Below are positions 56,446-64,000 of a DNA stretch of 64,000 bases, piece by piece. The position numbers were made by a program, and so were the translations under genes. The stretch spans positions 62,001 through 126,000 of the forward strand of contig NZ_JAQTXI010000006.1 of the NCBI RefSeq assembly GCF_028688855.1. The letters run 5' to 3'. The notes beneath the pieces are model-generated. The model had not been told where the DNA came from and ran no database searches. It saw nothing but the letters and a program-made list of their open reading frames with translations. The DNA is from Neomegalonema sp. GTDB taxonomy: Bacteria > Pseudomonadota > Alphaproteobacteria > Rhodobacterales > Rhodobacteraceae. Positions within the stretch are counted from its first letter, which is position 1. Each line of letters starts with the position of its first letter.

Positions 56446-56955
56446 TCATTCGATGATCATGAGCGGCGCGCCGTATTCGACGGGCGCTCCGTCGGCCACG
56501 AGGATCCGCCGGACCACGCCCGCGCGCGGCGAGGGAATGGCGTTCATGGTCTTCATCGCCTCGATGATGATCAGCGTCTGACCGGCCGTCACGGCGGCGC
56601 CTTCCTTGACGAAGGCCTCGGCGCCGGGCTCCGGCGAGAGATAGGCCGTGCCCACCATGGGGGAGGGGACGCAGTTCGGATCCTTCGAGGGGTCGCTCGG
56701 CGCGGCGGCGGGGGCGGCCGCAGGGGCGGCCGAAGGCGCGGCCACGGGCGGAGCGCCCGCAGGGGCGGCGTAGGGGGGCGCGGCGGCGTAGATCACCTGC
56801 GGCGCGCTGGAGCTCTGGCGCGAGAGGCGCACTTCAAGCTCGTCGTCCTCGCCATATTCGCGCTTCACCGAGATTTCGGCCAGATCGGTCGTCTGGAGAA
56901 GCTCCGCGAGGGCGCGGATGAAGGCGACGTCGGATTCCGTCTTGTCTTTGCTCAT
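56446..56955 (-). CDS. accB: Acetyl-CoA carboxylase biotin carboxyl carrier protein
   Basis: 169 residues. The N-terminal domain ([20 protein letters not shown]) is joined by an Ala/Pro linker (about 60-90) to the biotinyl domain. That domain has [19 protein letters not shown] and the biotinylation motif [11 protein letters not shown], where Lys carries biotin. Transcribed ahead of accC. Confidence 0.97.
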   Translation of the reverse strand: MSKDKTESDVAFIRALAELLQTTDLAEISVKREYGEDDELEVRLSRQSSSAPQVIYAAAPPYAAPAGAPPVAAPSAAPAAAPAAAPSDPSKDPNCVPSPMVGTAYLSPEPGAEAFVKEGAAVTAGQTLIIIEAMKTMNAIPSPRAGVVRRILVADGAPVEYGAPLMIIE

Positions 56956-57462
56956 CGAGAGCTCCGGTTGATGGCGGCGCTCCTCGGCGGTTCCGCCTGA
57001 GCCGCAGGGAGGGCGCGTCGGAGGCCTGCGGCGGGCCCGAAGCGCCGGGGCCGCAGGTCGCGCCTGGGGCCGCTCGGACTGGAGAAGGAGAGAGGAGGGC
57101 GCATCCCGAGGCCGCGCGCCGCGCCGCTGCGGACCGCGCTCCGCAGGGGAAGGCCGGAGCCTCCTCCCGGAGAAGACGGGAGGGAGGACGGGGCGGAGCC
57201 CTTCAGCAGATGGACGGAAAACGCCTCCGCCGTCGCGCGATCCGCCATGTCGCCATCCTCCGGAGCCTCCGGCGCGGGCGCGTCATGGATCGCGCGCCTC
57301 ACGCCGCCCCGCGAGCCTCGTCGGGGGCGTTCTGGAGCCGCAAGCTCTAGCCGAGCCGCGCCCGGGGGGCAAGACCCGCTTTCCCTCACGGAAGGGCGCG
57401 GAAGGCGAGGGACGCCGCCTCCCGGGGGCTCCGGGAGGCTCCGGGACGGGTTCGGGGCGGGC
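56956..57462. other. 507-base gap where aroQ is often found
   Basis: Between the DsbA-like gene and accB. A 145-codon minus frame exists but has Gly/Pro/Ser/Arg low-complexity composition and no dehydroquinase motifs. In related alphaproteobacteria a type II dehydroquinase gene (aroQ) commonly lies here. I see no trace of it. Probably leader and promoter for accB. Confidence 0.45.
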
Positions 57463-58251
57463 TTACGGCGCCCGGACGCCCGGCTCCTTGCCCTTGCGGG
57501 CCTGCTCGATGGCCGCGAGGATGTCGGGCGCGGGCAGATCGCCGCGCAGCAGCGTCGAGCCGATGGCGAAGGCGGGGGTGCCGTTGATGTCGAGGGTGCG
57601 GGCGAGGCGGTAGTTGAGCGTGATGAAGTCCTCGATGCGCGGATCCGCCATGGCGGGGGTCAGCTTCGCGGGATCGAGGCCGGCCTGTTTCGCGAGATCG
57701 AGGATGCTGGCGTCGTCCAGTTCTCCGTCATGGGTCATGAGCAGATCCTGAAGCGCCGAGGTCTTGTCCTCGTCCAGCCCGATGGAGGCCAGGGTGGCCT
57801 TGGCTGCGACCACCGACTGGGGCCCGAGGATCGGGAACTCCTTGATCACGTAACGGATGTTGCCGTCGGCCTCGACGATGTCGAGGATCTTGGAATGGGC
57901 GCGCTTGCAGAAGCCGCAGCGGTAATCCAGGAACTCGACGAGCGTGACGTCGCCTTCGGGATTGCCCCGGACATGGGAATGCTTGTCGAAATAGAGGGCG
58001 TCGGCGTTGTCGGCGAGGAGCTTCGTCTCCAGAGAGGCCGCTTCGGCGCGCTGCCGGGCGTCATAGGCCTGGAGCGCCTCGATGACCACCTCGGGATTCG
58101 CGCGCAGGAAGCTGCGGATCTCTTCGTGCAGGGCGGTCTTCTCCGCCTCGTCGAGCGCCTCGGCCGGGGGCGCGCCGCCGAAGAGCGCCAGGCCCGAGAC
58201 GGCGGCGAAGAGAGAGGCGGCGAGAAGGGGACGACGAAGGGAGGGACGCAT
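57463..58251 (-). CDS. Periplasmic thiol-disulfide oxidoreductase, DsbA/Com1 family
   Basis: 262 residues with a signal peptide (about 1-32, ending PPAEA). An N-terminal helical segment (HEEIRSFLRANPEVVIEAL) is followed by a thioredoxin fold with active site DYRCGFCKRAH and the cis-Pro region INGTPAFAIGS. Likely introduces or shuffles disulfides in exported proteins such as the many Cys-containing secreted proteins here. Start ATG 58251 gives the signal peptide. Confidence 0.93.
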   Translation of the reverse strand: MRPSLRRPLLAASLFAAVSGLALFGGAPPAEALDEAEKTALHEEIRSFLRANPEVVIEALQAYDARQRAEAASLETKLLADNADALYFDKHSHVRGNPEGDVTLVEFLDYRCGFCKRAHSKILDIVEADGNIRYVIKEFPILGPQSVVAAKATLASIGLDEDKTSALQDLLMTHDGELDDASILDLAKQAGLDPAKLTPAMADPRIEDFITLNYRLARTLDINGTPAFAIGSTLLRGDLPAPDILAAIEQARKGKEPGVRAP

Positions 58252-58352
58252 GTGAGGCTCCTGCGGGGGGATGGCGGGGCGCTTCCGCCCGGGACGGGAC
58301 CCGGCTGTCGACATCCGGGGTGGAAGACGGATCATCCTTGCGCCTGATTACG

Positions 58353-59699
58353 TTAACGTCGCGCGTCGGGCAAGGCGAGGATGTCGCCCGCCCGCATCCA
58401 CCACACGGAACCGTGAGGCAGAACCGCCTGGGCGCGCTCGGCCTGAGCCTTGGCGGACTTGACGTCGCCGCCCAGAGCCAGCGCCTCGGCGGCCGCGGTC
58501 AGGGCGAGGCCCTGATCGTTCAGACGCCCCGCCGCGATGGAAAGTTGGCGCCAGGCGTTGGGATTCAACTCATCCTGACGGATGGACTGGATGAGGGCGT
58601 CGCGTCCGGCCTCGACCTGGCCGCTGGCGAGCAGGGCCTGTCCGTAGGCGACGCGGATCAGGGGCTCCTCCGGCGCCAGCGAGACGGCGCGCTGGTAATC
58701 CGTCACGGCGCCCGAGGGGTCGCCGCTCTCGAAGCGGATCTGGCCGCGCAGCTCCCAGTACCAGGGATCGGAGGGGCGCGCCGCGAGCAGGGCCTCCATC
58801 TCGGCGAGGGCCTGATCGCGCAGCGCGCTCTTGTGATAGGCCGAGGCCCGCGCCAGACGCGCGGGCTCCGAGAGGTCGGAGGTCGGCCAGGCCGCCAGGG
58901 TGCGCGCGGGAGTCTGGAGGAAGCCCGCGAGCTTCGCCTTCAGACGGGCGTGCCAGTAGGCGCGTTCGGGATCGGGCGGAGCGCCCTTGAGCGGCGAGCG
59001 GGCGATGCGTTCGGCGACGCCGTCGGCGCGGTCGGCGGTCATGGGGTGGGTCAGCACGTAGGGGTCGCGGATGGAGATCAGCATCTCCTGACGGCGCAGG
59101 CGCTCGATCACGCGGTTCATCGCCGAAGGATCGACGCCCGCCCGCTCCAGATAGCCGATGGCGGCCTGATCGGCGGCGGATTCCTCGCCCCGGCTGAAGC
59201 CGAGCGCCGCGCGCATGCCGATCTGCTGTCCGCCGATGACGCCCGCCGCCGCCACGTCGCCGGAGCCCGCCGCCGCGCCCGCCGCCAGACCCAGGACCGT
59301 GGTGAGGATCATCTGTCCGCGCGCGGCGCGCAGGGCGTCTCCGCGTCGGGCGTGATGTCCGCCGGCCATGTGGCCGGCCTCGTGGGCCATGACGGCCATG
59401 ACCTCTTCGGGGGTGGCCATGTCGAGGAGGGCGCCGGTGTTGATGCCCATGGTGCGTCCGTCGGCGACGAAGGCGTTGAAGCTCGGATCCTGCACGATGA
59501 AGAAGCGCACGTCGCTCACGGGGATTCCGGCCGCCGAGAGCACCGGCTCCGCCTCGCGCTTGATGGTGCGCTCGATTTCGGAATCGCGGATGATCGTGCG
59601 GGCCGTCGCCGGAGCCGCCGCGCCGAGCGTCAGCCCGAGCGCCAGAAGACCGGAGGCGAGACGCCGCCCTCCGGGGCGCCTGAAGCCGAAAACGCTCAT
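58353..59699 (-). CDS. Periplasmic M48 metalloprotease with TPRs (BepA-like)
   Basis: 448 residues. Signal peptide (cleavage near APATA). The zinc protease has MAVMAHEAGHMAGGHHARR (HExxH) with the downstream Glu in RGEESAADQAAI. TPR-like helices from about 290 include WYWELRGQIRFESGDPSGAV and EEPLIRVAYGQALLASGQVE. This is the architecture of BepA/YfgC, which degrades stalled outer-membrane proteins. ATG 59699 gives the signal peptide. Confidence 0.93.
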   Translation of the reverse strand: MSVFGFRRPGGRRLASGLLALGLTLGAAAPATARTIIRDSEIERTIKREAEPVLSAAGIPVSDVRFFIVQDPSFNAFVADGRTMGINTGALLDMATPEEVMAVMAHEAGHMAGGHHARRGDALRAARGQMILTTVLGLAAGAAAGSGDVAAAGVIGGQQIGMRAALGFSRGEESAADQAAIGYLERAGVDPSAMNRVIERLRRQEMLISIRDPYVLTHPMTADRADGVAERIARSPLKGAPPDPERAYWHARLKAKLAGFLQTPARTLAAWPTSDLSEPARLARASAYHKSALRDQALAEMEALLAARPSDPWYWELRGQIRFESGDPSGAVTDYQRAVSLAPEEPLIRVAYGQALLASGQVEAGRDALIQSIRQDELNPNAWRQLSIAAGRLNDQGLALTAAAEALALGGDVKSAKAQAERAQAVLPHGSVWWMRAGDILALPDARR

Positions 59700-60034
59700 G
59701 ATCGTTCCTTTCGCCGTTGCGCGCCCGTCCTTCCGAGGCCGGCGGCCCGACGCAGGAGGGTCCGAGGCCGGGGGGCGCCGGGGAATCGCGTCCTGATCAT
59801 ATGGAGGCTTTCGCCCGCGCCGCCAGCGGGCTCGCGCGGATTCGCCCGCAGGAAGGGGCGAGGGCCTCCGCCGCAAGGAATTGACGGATCCTGAACGGCG
59901 TTAAGCTTCGAGAAGACTGAATTCATGATCGAAACCGGGAAGAATCCGCGATTTTTTTAAAGACTGCGCAAGACATCGCGTCCATGCTGAGGTCACAAGG
60001 ACTTGATCCTCAGAGTTTCATGCAGGAACCGACC
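59700..60034. other. Promoter region of the M48 and histone-like genes
   Basis: 335 bases between divergent genes; AT-rich at 59925-59965 with a run of seven T. No gene seen. It should carry promoters for both neighbours. Confidence 0.5.
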
Positions 60035-60769
60035 ATGACGAAGACGCCCTCGCCCGCCGCAGACCGCAAAGCGCCGAAGACGAAGGCGCCCGTCGCCAGG
60101 GCCGCTGAAGCCGTCGCGCCCAAGGCCGCCAAGGCGGCGAAGCTCGCCGCGCCGAAAGCCGCGACCCCCGCCGCTCCGGCGAAGAAGGCCGCCGCCGCGA
60201 AGGTCGTGAAGGAAGCCGCGCCCAAGGCCGTCAAGGCCCCCGCCGCGCCGAAAGCCGCGAAGTCCGCCGCTCCGGCGAAGAAGACCGCCGCCCCGAAGGT
60301 CGTGAAGGAGGCCGCGCCCAAGGCCGTCAAGGCCCCCGCTGCGCCCAAAGCCGCGAAACCCGCCGCTCCGGCGAAGAAGGCCGCCGCGCCCAAGGTCGTG
60401 AAGGAGGCCGCGCCGAAAGCCGTCAAGGCGCCCGTCGCCAAGAAGGCCGAGCCCGCCGCTCCGACGAAGAAAGCCGCCGCCGTGAAGGTCGTGAAGGAGG
60501 CCGCGCCCAAGGCCGTGAAAGCGCCCGCCGCGCCGAAAGCCGCGAAGCCCGCCGCTCCGGCGAAGAAGACCGCCGCCCCGAAGGTCGTGAAGGAGGCCGC
60601 GCCCAAGGCCGTCAAGGCGCCCGTCGCCAAGAAGGCCGCCGCCCAGACTCCGCCGGATTCCGTGAAGGTGGTCGCCCGCAAGGCGCGGGCGAAGAGCGTC
60701 GCCGCGCCCGAGGCGCTCGGCGTCGCGAAGACCCGGCGCGGCAAGCCCGACGGCGCCTCGCTGCACTGA
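60035..60769 (+). CDS. Histone H1-like Lys/Ala/Pro-rich repeat protein
   Basis: 244 residues, almost entirely Ala, Lys, Pro and Val. The unit VVKEAAPKAVKAP occurs five times, spaced by AAPKAAKPAAPAKK-type linkers (about 32 residues per unit). ATG 60035 has AGGA seven bases upstream; ATG 60020 has none. Such proteins resemble the C-terminal tail of eukaryotic H1, AlgP and PhaF, and bind DNA or polyanions nonspecifically. A nucleoid or granule-associated role is inferred. Confidence 0.8.
   Translation: MTKTPSPAADRKAPKTKAPVARAAEAVAPKAAKAAKLAAPKAATPAAPAKKAAAAKVVKEAAPKAVKAPAAPKAAKSAAPAKKTAAPKVVKEAAPKAVKAPAAPKAAKPAAPAKKAAAPKVVKEAAPKAVKAPVAKKAEPAAPTKKAAAVKVVKEAAPKAVKAPAAPKAAKPAAPAKKTAAPKVVKEAAPKAVKAPVAKKAAAQTPPDSVKVVARKARAKSVAAPEALGVAKTRRGKPDGASLH
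60203..60622 (+). repeat. Five about 96-bp tandem repeats within the histone-like gene
   Basis: Copies begin near 60203, 60299, 60395, 60488 and 60584, each opening with GTCGTGAAGGA and encoding VVKEAAPKAVKAP. The third copy is one codon shorter. High nucleotide similarity between copies suggests recent duplication and possible length variation among strains. Confidence 0.8.
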
Positions 60770-60886
60770 ACCCTTCCCCCGCGACCGGCGCGCCCTCCGG
60801 TCTGCGGCCCGAAGGCCCGACCCCTGAAGCTGCGCGTCTTCGCCTGCGGCGAGGGCGCTTCCGGAATCCATCTCCACTGAACGCCT

Positions 60887-60918
60887 CCCGCTCCGGTTCG
60901 CTCCGGGGCGGGTTTCTT
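60887..60918 (+). terminator. Terminator after the histone-like gene
   Basis: CCCGCTCCGG and CCGGGGCGGG pair (one G-U) around TTCGCT, followed by TTTCTT. It lies about 115 bases beyond the stop and just before the convergent mlaD end. Confidence 0.7.
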
Positions 60919-60922
60919 GCGT

Positions 60923-61366
60923 TCAGCCGCCGCCCGCGCCGTAGATGGCCCGGCCCACGAGGTCCAGAATGCTGATCGAGCCTTGGGTATGGTCGATGCT
61001 GCCTCCGGCGGGGATGGTGCGCGTGTCGCCGCCCGGCTCGATGGAGACATAGGCGCCGCCCAGCAATCCGTCGGAGGCGATCTTCGCCGAGGAATCCTCG
61101 GGCAGCTGCAGGTCGCCGCGCAGATTCAGCCGCACCTCGGCGCGATAGGTGGCCGGGTCGAGGTCTATGCCCGAGACCGCTCCCACCTTCACGCCCGAAA
61201 CCCGCACCTCTCCGCCGACCGTCAGGCCGTCGGCCTTGGCGAAGCTCGCCGTGAGGGCGTAGCCGTTCGAGGGGCCGTCCATCCGCTGGCCGACATGCGC
61301 CGCGAAGGCGATGGCTCCCGCCAGAACCGCCGCGCCCACCGCGGCTTCAAGGACGTTCTCCGCCAT
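60923..61366 (-). CDS. mlaD: Outer membrane lipid asymmetry protein MlaD (MCE domain)
   Basis: 147 residues with a single N-terminal membrane helix (AAVGAAVLAGAIAFAAHVG) and an MCE domain: GLTVGGEVRVSGVKVGAVSG, then LPEDSSAKIASDGLLGGAYV. Binds phospholipid in the Mla retrograde transport system. The rest of the mla operon is not in the window; an isolated mlaD next to an NDUFA12-like gene is common in alphaproteobacteria. Confidence 0.92.
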   Translation of the reverse strand: MAENVLEAAVGAAVLAGAIAFAAHVGQRMDGPSNGYALTASFAKADGLTVGGEVRVSGVKVGAVSGIDLDPATYRAEVRLNLRGDLQLPEDSSAKIASDGLLGGAYVSIEPGGDTRTIPAGGSIDHTQGSISILDLVGRAIYGAGGG

Positions 61367-61408
61367 TGAGCTTCCCCGTTTCGCAATCTTCTTCGGATCA
61401 GGCCGGAT

Positions 61409-61786
61409 CTATTCGGGCGCCCAGGCCTCGTAATCGCCGACCACGGGCTTGCGCCCGGTCCTGGCGTGCAGGCTGCCCGGCGGACGCCAGGCTTCGGGCG
61501 TGCCGGTGGGATTGGGAACGTGGTCCTTCTCCCAGGGCTTGCGCGGCAGAGGCGCCCTGGTGGGCGGCTCGTCGAAGGTGTGATGCATCCAGCCGTGCCA
61601 GTCGGGCGGCACGCGCGAGCCCTCGGCCACGCCGTTGTAGATCACCCAGCGGCGCGCGCCGTCGGCGGTCTGGTAATAGGCGTTGCCCTGCTCGTCCTCG
61701 CCGACCTTCTCGCCGAAGCGGCGCGTGAAGACCTGCGTGCCGACGGTCCAGCCGTTCCACCACGTGAAGAATTGTCTGAGACCCAT
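61409..61786 (-). CDS. NDUFA12-family complex I accessory protein
   Basis: 125-residue homologue of mitochondrial complex I subunit B17.2/NDUFA12, an alphaproteobacterial marker. [18 protein letters not shown] is followed by [11 protein letters not shown] and [20 protein letters not shown], then [12 protein letters not shown]. It associates with NADH dehydrogenase at the inner membrane. Probably cotranscribed with mlaD, 42 bases downstream. Confidence 0.95.
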   Translation of the reverse strand: MGLRQFFTWWNGWTVGTQVFTRRFGEKVGEDEQGNAYYQTADGARRWVIYNGVAEGSRVPPDWHGWMHHTFDEPPTRAPLPRKPWEKDHVPNPTGTPEAWRPPGSLHARTGRKPVVGDYEAWAPE

Positions 61787-62142
61787 GCTCGCACCCTCGC
61801 TGATCGCGCGGACTATAGGCGCAGAGCGCGCCGCGCGTCCAGAGATTCGGGCCGGGACGGATCAGCGCGGAAGAGGCGGTCCTCGCGGCGGCCGAAGCCC
61901 GGAGAGACGCGCGCAAGGAGGCGCATGAAAACTGCGGCGAAGGAGACACGCCCGATGCGATTCGATCCTCCGCCGCCCGCGCCTGTCCCTAGGATACGAT
62001 GGATAAACATCCGGCCTCGTTATAGCCTTCGCTCCAGACGCGCCGGAACACGGCGCCAGGCGCGCGCCGTCTCGGGAGGGCGCGCGAGGGACGATGACAA
62101 GGCTCCGGCGACAAGACCGGGGCGCTCCAGGGAGGGACGACC
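61787..62142. other. Intergenic region upstream of NDUFA12 and fadL
   Basis: 356 bases between divergent genes. AT-richer around 61925-62035; short frames on both strands are unconvincing. Presumably both promoters; no operator recognised. Confidence 0.45.
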
Positions 62143-63552
62143 ATGCTCCGCAACGGCGGTCTCAAAACGCGTCTCGCGCTCGGCGCGGCGGCGGCGGCGC
62201 TTCTGGCGTCCGGACAGGTTCAGGCGGCGGGCTTCGCGCTGAAGTCCCATTCCGCGAGCGGGCAGGGGGCCTCCTTCGCGGGCGCCTCGGCGGGGGCCAA
62301 CGGCGTGGCCTCGATGTTCTACAACCCGGCCTCCATCGCTCTGGCGACCGGCCTGCAGACCGAGGCGGGCGGCGCCATCCTGCTGCCCGACGTCGAGATC
62401 GAGAACGTGCAGTCGGCCTTCGTGGCGGGCGTGGTCCCCGGAACGACGACCCTCGTCTACACGCCCCAGAGCAGCGGCCCGACCTCCTCGACCTCCGACG
62501 AGATCGGCCTCGTGCCGCACACCTACGTGGCCGCCCCGATCAACGACCGGATCACGGTCGGCCTGAGCCTCAACGCGCCCTTCGGCCTGACCACCGATTA
62601 CGGCGATCAATGGGCGGGCCGCTATCACGCCACCTCTTCGGAGCTGACGACGATCAACGCCGCTCCGACCGTCGCCTACAAGATCACGGACAACGTCGCC
62701 GTGGCGGCGGGCCTGCAGCTGCAATACGCCAAGGCTGAGCTGGAAAGCGCCGTCAGCCTGCCGGGCGCCGTCTGCTCGGCCATGCCGGGCACGGCGACCT
62801 GCGCGGCCGTGGCCCCCGCCATCGGCGTCGCCGATTACGACGCGCTCTCGAAGGTGTCGGGCCATGACTTCGGCGTGGGCTTCACGCTGGGCGTCCTGGC
62901 CGAGCCTCTGCCGGGCACGATGGTCGGCCTGGGCTACCGCTCCAAGATCAAGCACGACATCGACGGCGACGCCGAATTCCATGCGCGTTCGGCGGCGGGC
63001 GCTTCGCTGCTCGGCAACATCCAGGCGCTCGGCCGCCTGACCAACGGCGGCGGCGCGACCTCCATCTCGACGCCCGCCATGCTGAACTTCGGCGTCTCGC
63101 ATCAGCTCAACGACCGCATCAAGCTGCTCGGCGAGGCCCAGTGGACCCAGTGGTCCAGCTTCGAGGATCTCGTCATCGACTTCGACGACGGCACCCCCAC
63201 CAGCACCACCGAACATCACTGGGACGATTCCTGGTATTTCGCCCTCGGCGCCGAATATCAGGCGACGCCGCATCTGCGCCTGCGCGCGGGCCTCGGCTAC
63301 GACCAGACTCCGGTCCCGACCGAATTCCGCACGCCGCGTCTGCCCGACACCGACCGCACCTGGTTCTCGCTCGGCGCGAGCTACGACGTGAACGACAAGA
63401 TCTCGGTGAACGCGGGCTACACCTACATCACCGCCAAGGACGCGAAGATCGACCTCGACGGCACGGGCACCGATTCCTCCCGCGGCAAGTTCTCGGGCGA
63501 TCTGAACGCCAACGTGCATATCTTCATGCTCTCGGGCGTCTACCGCTTCTGA
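62143..63552 (+). CDS. FadL/OmpP1 family outer-membrane transporter
   Basis: 469 residues with a signal peptide (cleavage after GQVQA), then GFALKSHSASGQGASFAGAS, the typical FadL N-terminus with the NG/YNPAS motif (SMFYNPASIAL). Many beta-strands with alternating hydrophobic residues end in a C-terminal aromatic (SGVYRF). Takes up long-chain fatty acids or other hydrophobic compounds. GGGAGGG lies upstream of ATG 62143. Confidence 0.95.
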   Translation: MLRNGGLKTRLALGAAAAALLASGQVQAAGFALKSHSASGQGASFAGASAGANGVASMFYNPASIALATGLQTEAGGAILLPDVEIENVQSAFVAGVVPGTTTLVYTPQSSGPTSSTSDEIGLVPHTYVAAPINDRITVGLSLNAPFGLTTDYGDQWAGRYHATSSELTTINAAPTVAYKITDNVAVAAGLQLQYAKAELESAVSLPGAVCSAMPGTATCAAVAPAIGVADYDALSKVSGHDFGVGFTLGVLAEPLPGTMVGLGYRSKIKHDIDGDAEFHARSAAGASLLGNIQALGRLTNGGGATSISTPAMLNFGVSHQLNDRIKLLGEAQWTQWSSFEDLVIDFDDGTPTSTTEHHWDDSWYFALGAEYQATPHLRLRAGLGYDQTPVPTEFRTPRLPDTDRTWFSLGASYDVNDKISVNAGYTYITAKDAKIDLDGTGTDSSRGKFSGDLNANVHIFMLSGVYRF

Positions 63553-63581
63553 GCCTGAACGAGTCTTTCGCATGAGACGTC

Positions 63582-63619
63582 CGCCGGGGGCGGAGGCTTG
63601 CGGGCCTTCGCCCCCGGCG
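63582..63619 (+). terminator. Hairpin after fadL-like gene
   Basis: CGCCGGGGGCG and CGCCCCCGGCG are perfect 11-bp arms with a 16-base loop, about 30 bases after the stop. No T-run follows, only TCTATTCT. Probable terminator. Confidence 0.5.
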
Positions 63620-63655
63620 TCTATTCTGGGGGCTTCCCGAAGGGAGGGACGCCCT

Positions 63656-64000
63656 GTGGAGAAACCGACCCCTGACGCCGCCGTGCTCGCGCGGCGCGAC
63701 GAGATCCTGGCGGGGCTGCGCCGCATCCTGCCGCCTCGGGCGGTGGTGTCCGACGAGGAATCCCTGCGCGCCTATGAATGCGACGCCCTGACGGCCTATC
63801 GTCAGATTCCGCTGGTCGTGGCCTTGCCGGGCTCCGCCGCGGAGGCTGCGGCGCTCATGCGCCATTGCGCCGAGGAGGGGATTCCCGTCACGCCGCGCGG
63901 CGCGGGCACCTCCCTGACCGGCGGCGCCCTGCCCGGCGCCGATTGCGTGACCATCGGCATGGCGCGGCTGAACCAGGTGCTGGAGATCGATCCGCAAGCC
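63656..64000 (+). CDS. glcD: FAD-linked glycolate oxidase subunit GlcD (5' part)
   Basis: 115 codons are visible before the window ends, starting at GTG 63656 with AGGGAGGG upstream. LRRILPPRAVVSDEESLRAY, then ECDALTAYRQIPLVVALPGS and EEGIPVTPRGAGTSLTGGAL form the FAD-binding PCMH region of GlcD. Oxidises glycolate or D-lactate; glcE and glcF would be expected next. Truncated only by the window edge. Confidence 0.92.
   Translation, partial: MEKPTPDAAVLARRDEILAGLRRILPPRAVVSDEESLRAYECDALTAYRQIPLVVALPGSAAEAAALMRHCAEEGIPVTPRGAGTSLTGGALPGADCVTIGMARLNQVLEIDPQA

Noticed and set aside
56952..57389. 145-codon minus frame upstream of accB as aroQ
   Set aside because: None of the type II dehydroquinase motifs are present and the sequence is Gly/Pro/Arg low-complexity.
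60010..61050. Large minus frames opposite the histone-like gene
   Set aside because: Complement of the GC-rich repeat; Ala/Phe/Thr repeats with no start context.

Overview
The window is high-GC chromosomal DNA of an alphaproteobacterium, most likely Rhodobacterales or a close relative. The markers are DUF3572-divK-pleD, accB-accC-aat-DUF2155, mlaD with the NDUFA12-like complex I protein, a class I (archaeal-type) lysyl-tRNA synthetase, and crotonyl-CoA carboxylase/reductase of the ethylmalonyl-CoA pathway. No rRNA, tRNA, insertion sequence or CRISPR array was seen.

Layout. 0-3.4 kb: dnaK-dnaJ behind a sigma-32 (RpoH) type promoter. 3.4-9.5 kb: small secreted proteins, a GST, moaE, a NYN-domain protein, folK, an esterase, a HAD protein and DUF3572. 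9.6-11.4 kb: divK-pleD cell-cycle/c-di-GMP signalling. 11.5-13.6 kb: pirin and a secreted leucine-rich-repeat protein. 13.7-29.8 kb: a non-flagellar type III secretion system (T3SS) on the minus strand in two blocks. The large block is sctC(short)-G-x-y-I-J-K-L-N-O-Q-R-S-T-U; the small block is E?-F?-D-X-Y-V. 30.0-30.8 kb: a divergent, cysteine-free, glycine-rich protein. 31-38 kb: ccr, an operon of a molybdopterin-domain-like protein and a hybrid histidine kinase, three secreted proteins sharing an APC signature, and a YfcG-like GST. 39-48 kb: lysK, a GNAT protein, a HerA-like ATPase, membrane proteins, an M23 peptidase and a D-amino-acid dehydrogenase. 48-53.7 kb: a polyamine-type ABC transporter operon. 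53.9-64 kb: DUF2155, aat, accC, accB, a DsbA-like protein, an M48 protease, a histone H1-like protein, mlaD, NDUFA12, a FadL porin and the start of glcD.

The most unusual content is the T3SS. It carries sctX and sctY, which are known from Ysc-type systems, and has complete ATPase and export-gate genes. Three things are atypical. SctU has GRNG where the autocleavage motif NPTH should be. The secretin gene encodes only the N-terminal periplasmic domains followed by a charged Ala/Glu/Arg coiled coil, with no beta-barrel gate. No needle-length regulator, gatekeeper or translocator gene is recognisable in the window. The system is therefore either split across the genome or works in a non-canonical way. 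The glycine-rich divergent gene and the LRR gene at the two ends are candidate substrates or accessories, by position and composition only.
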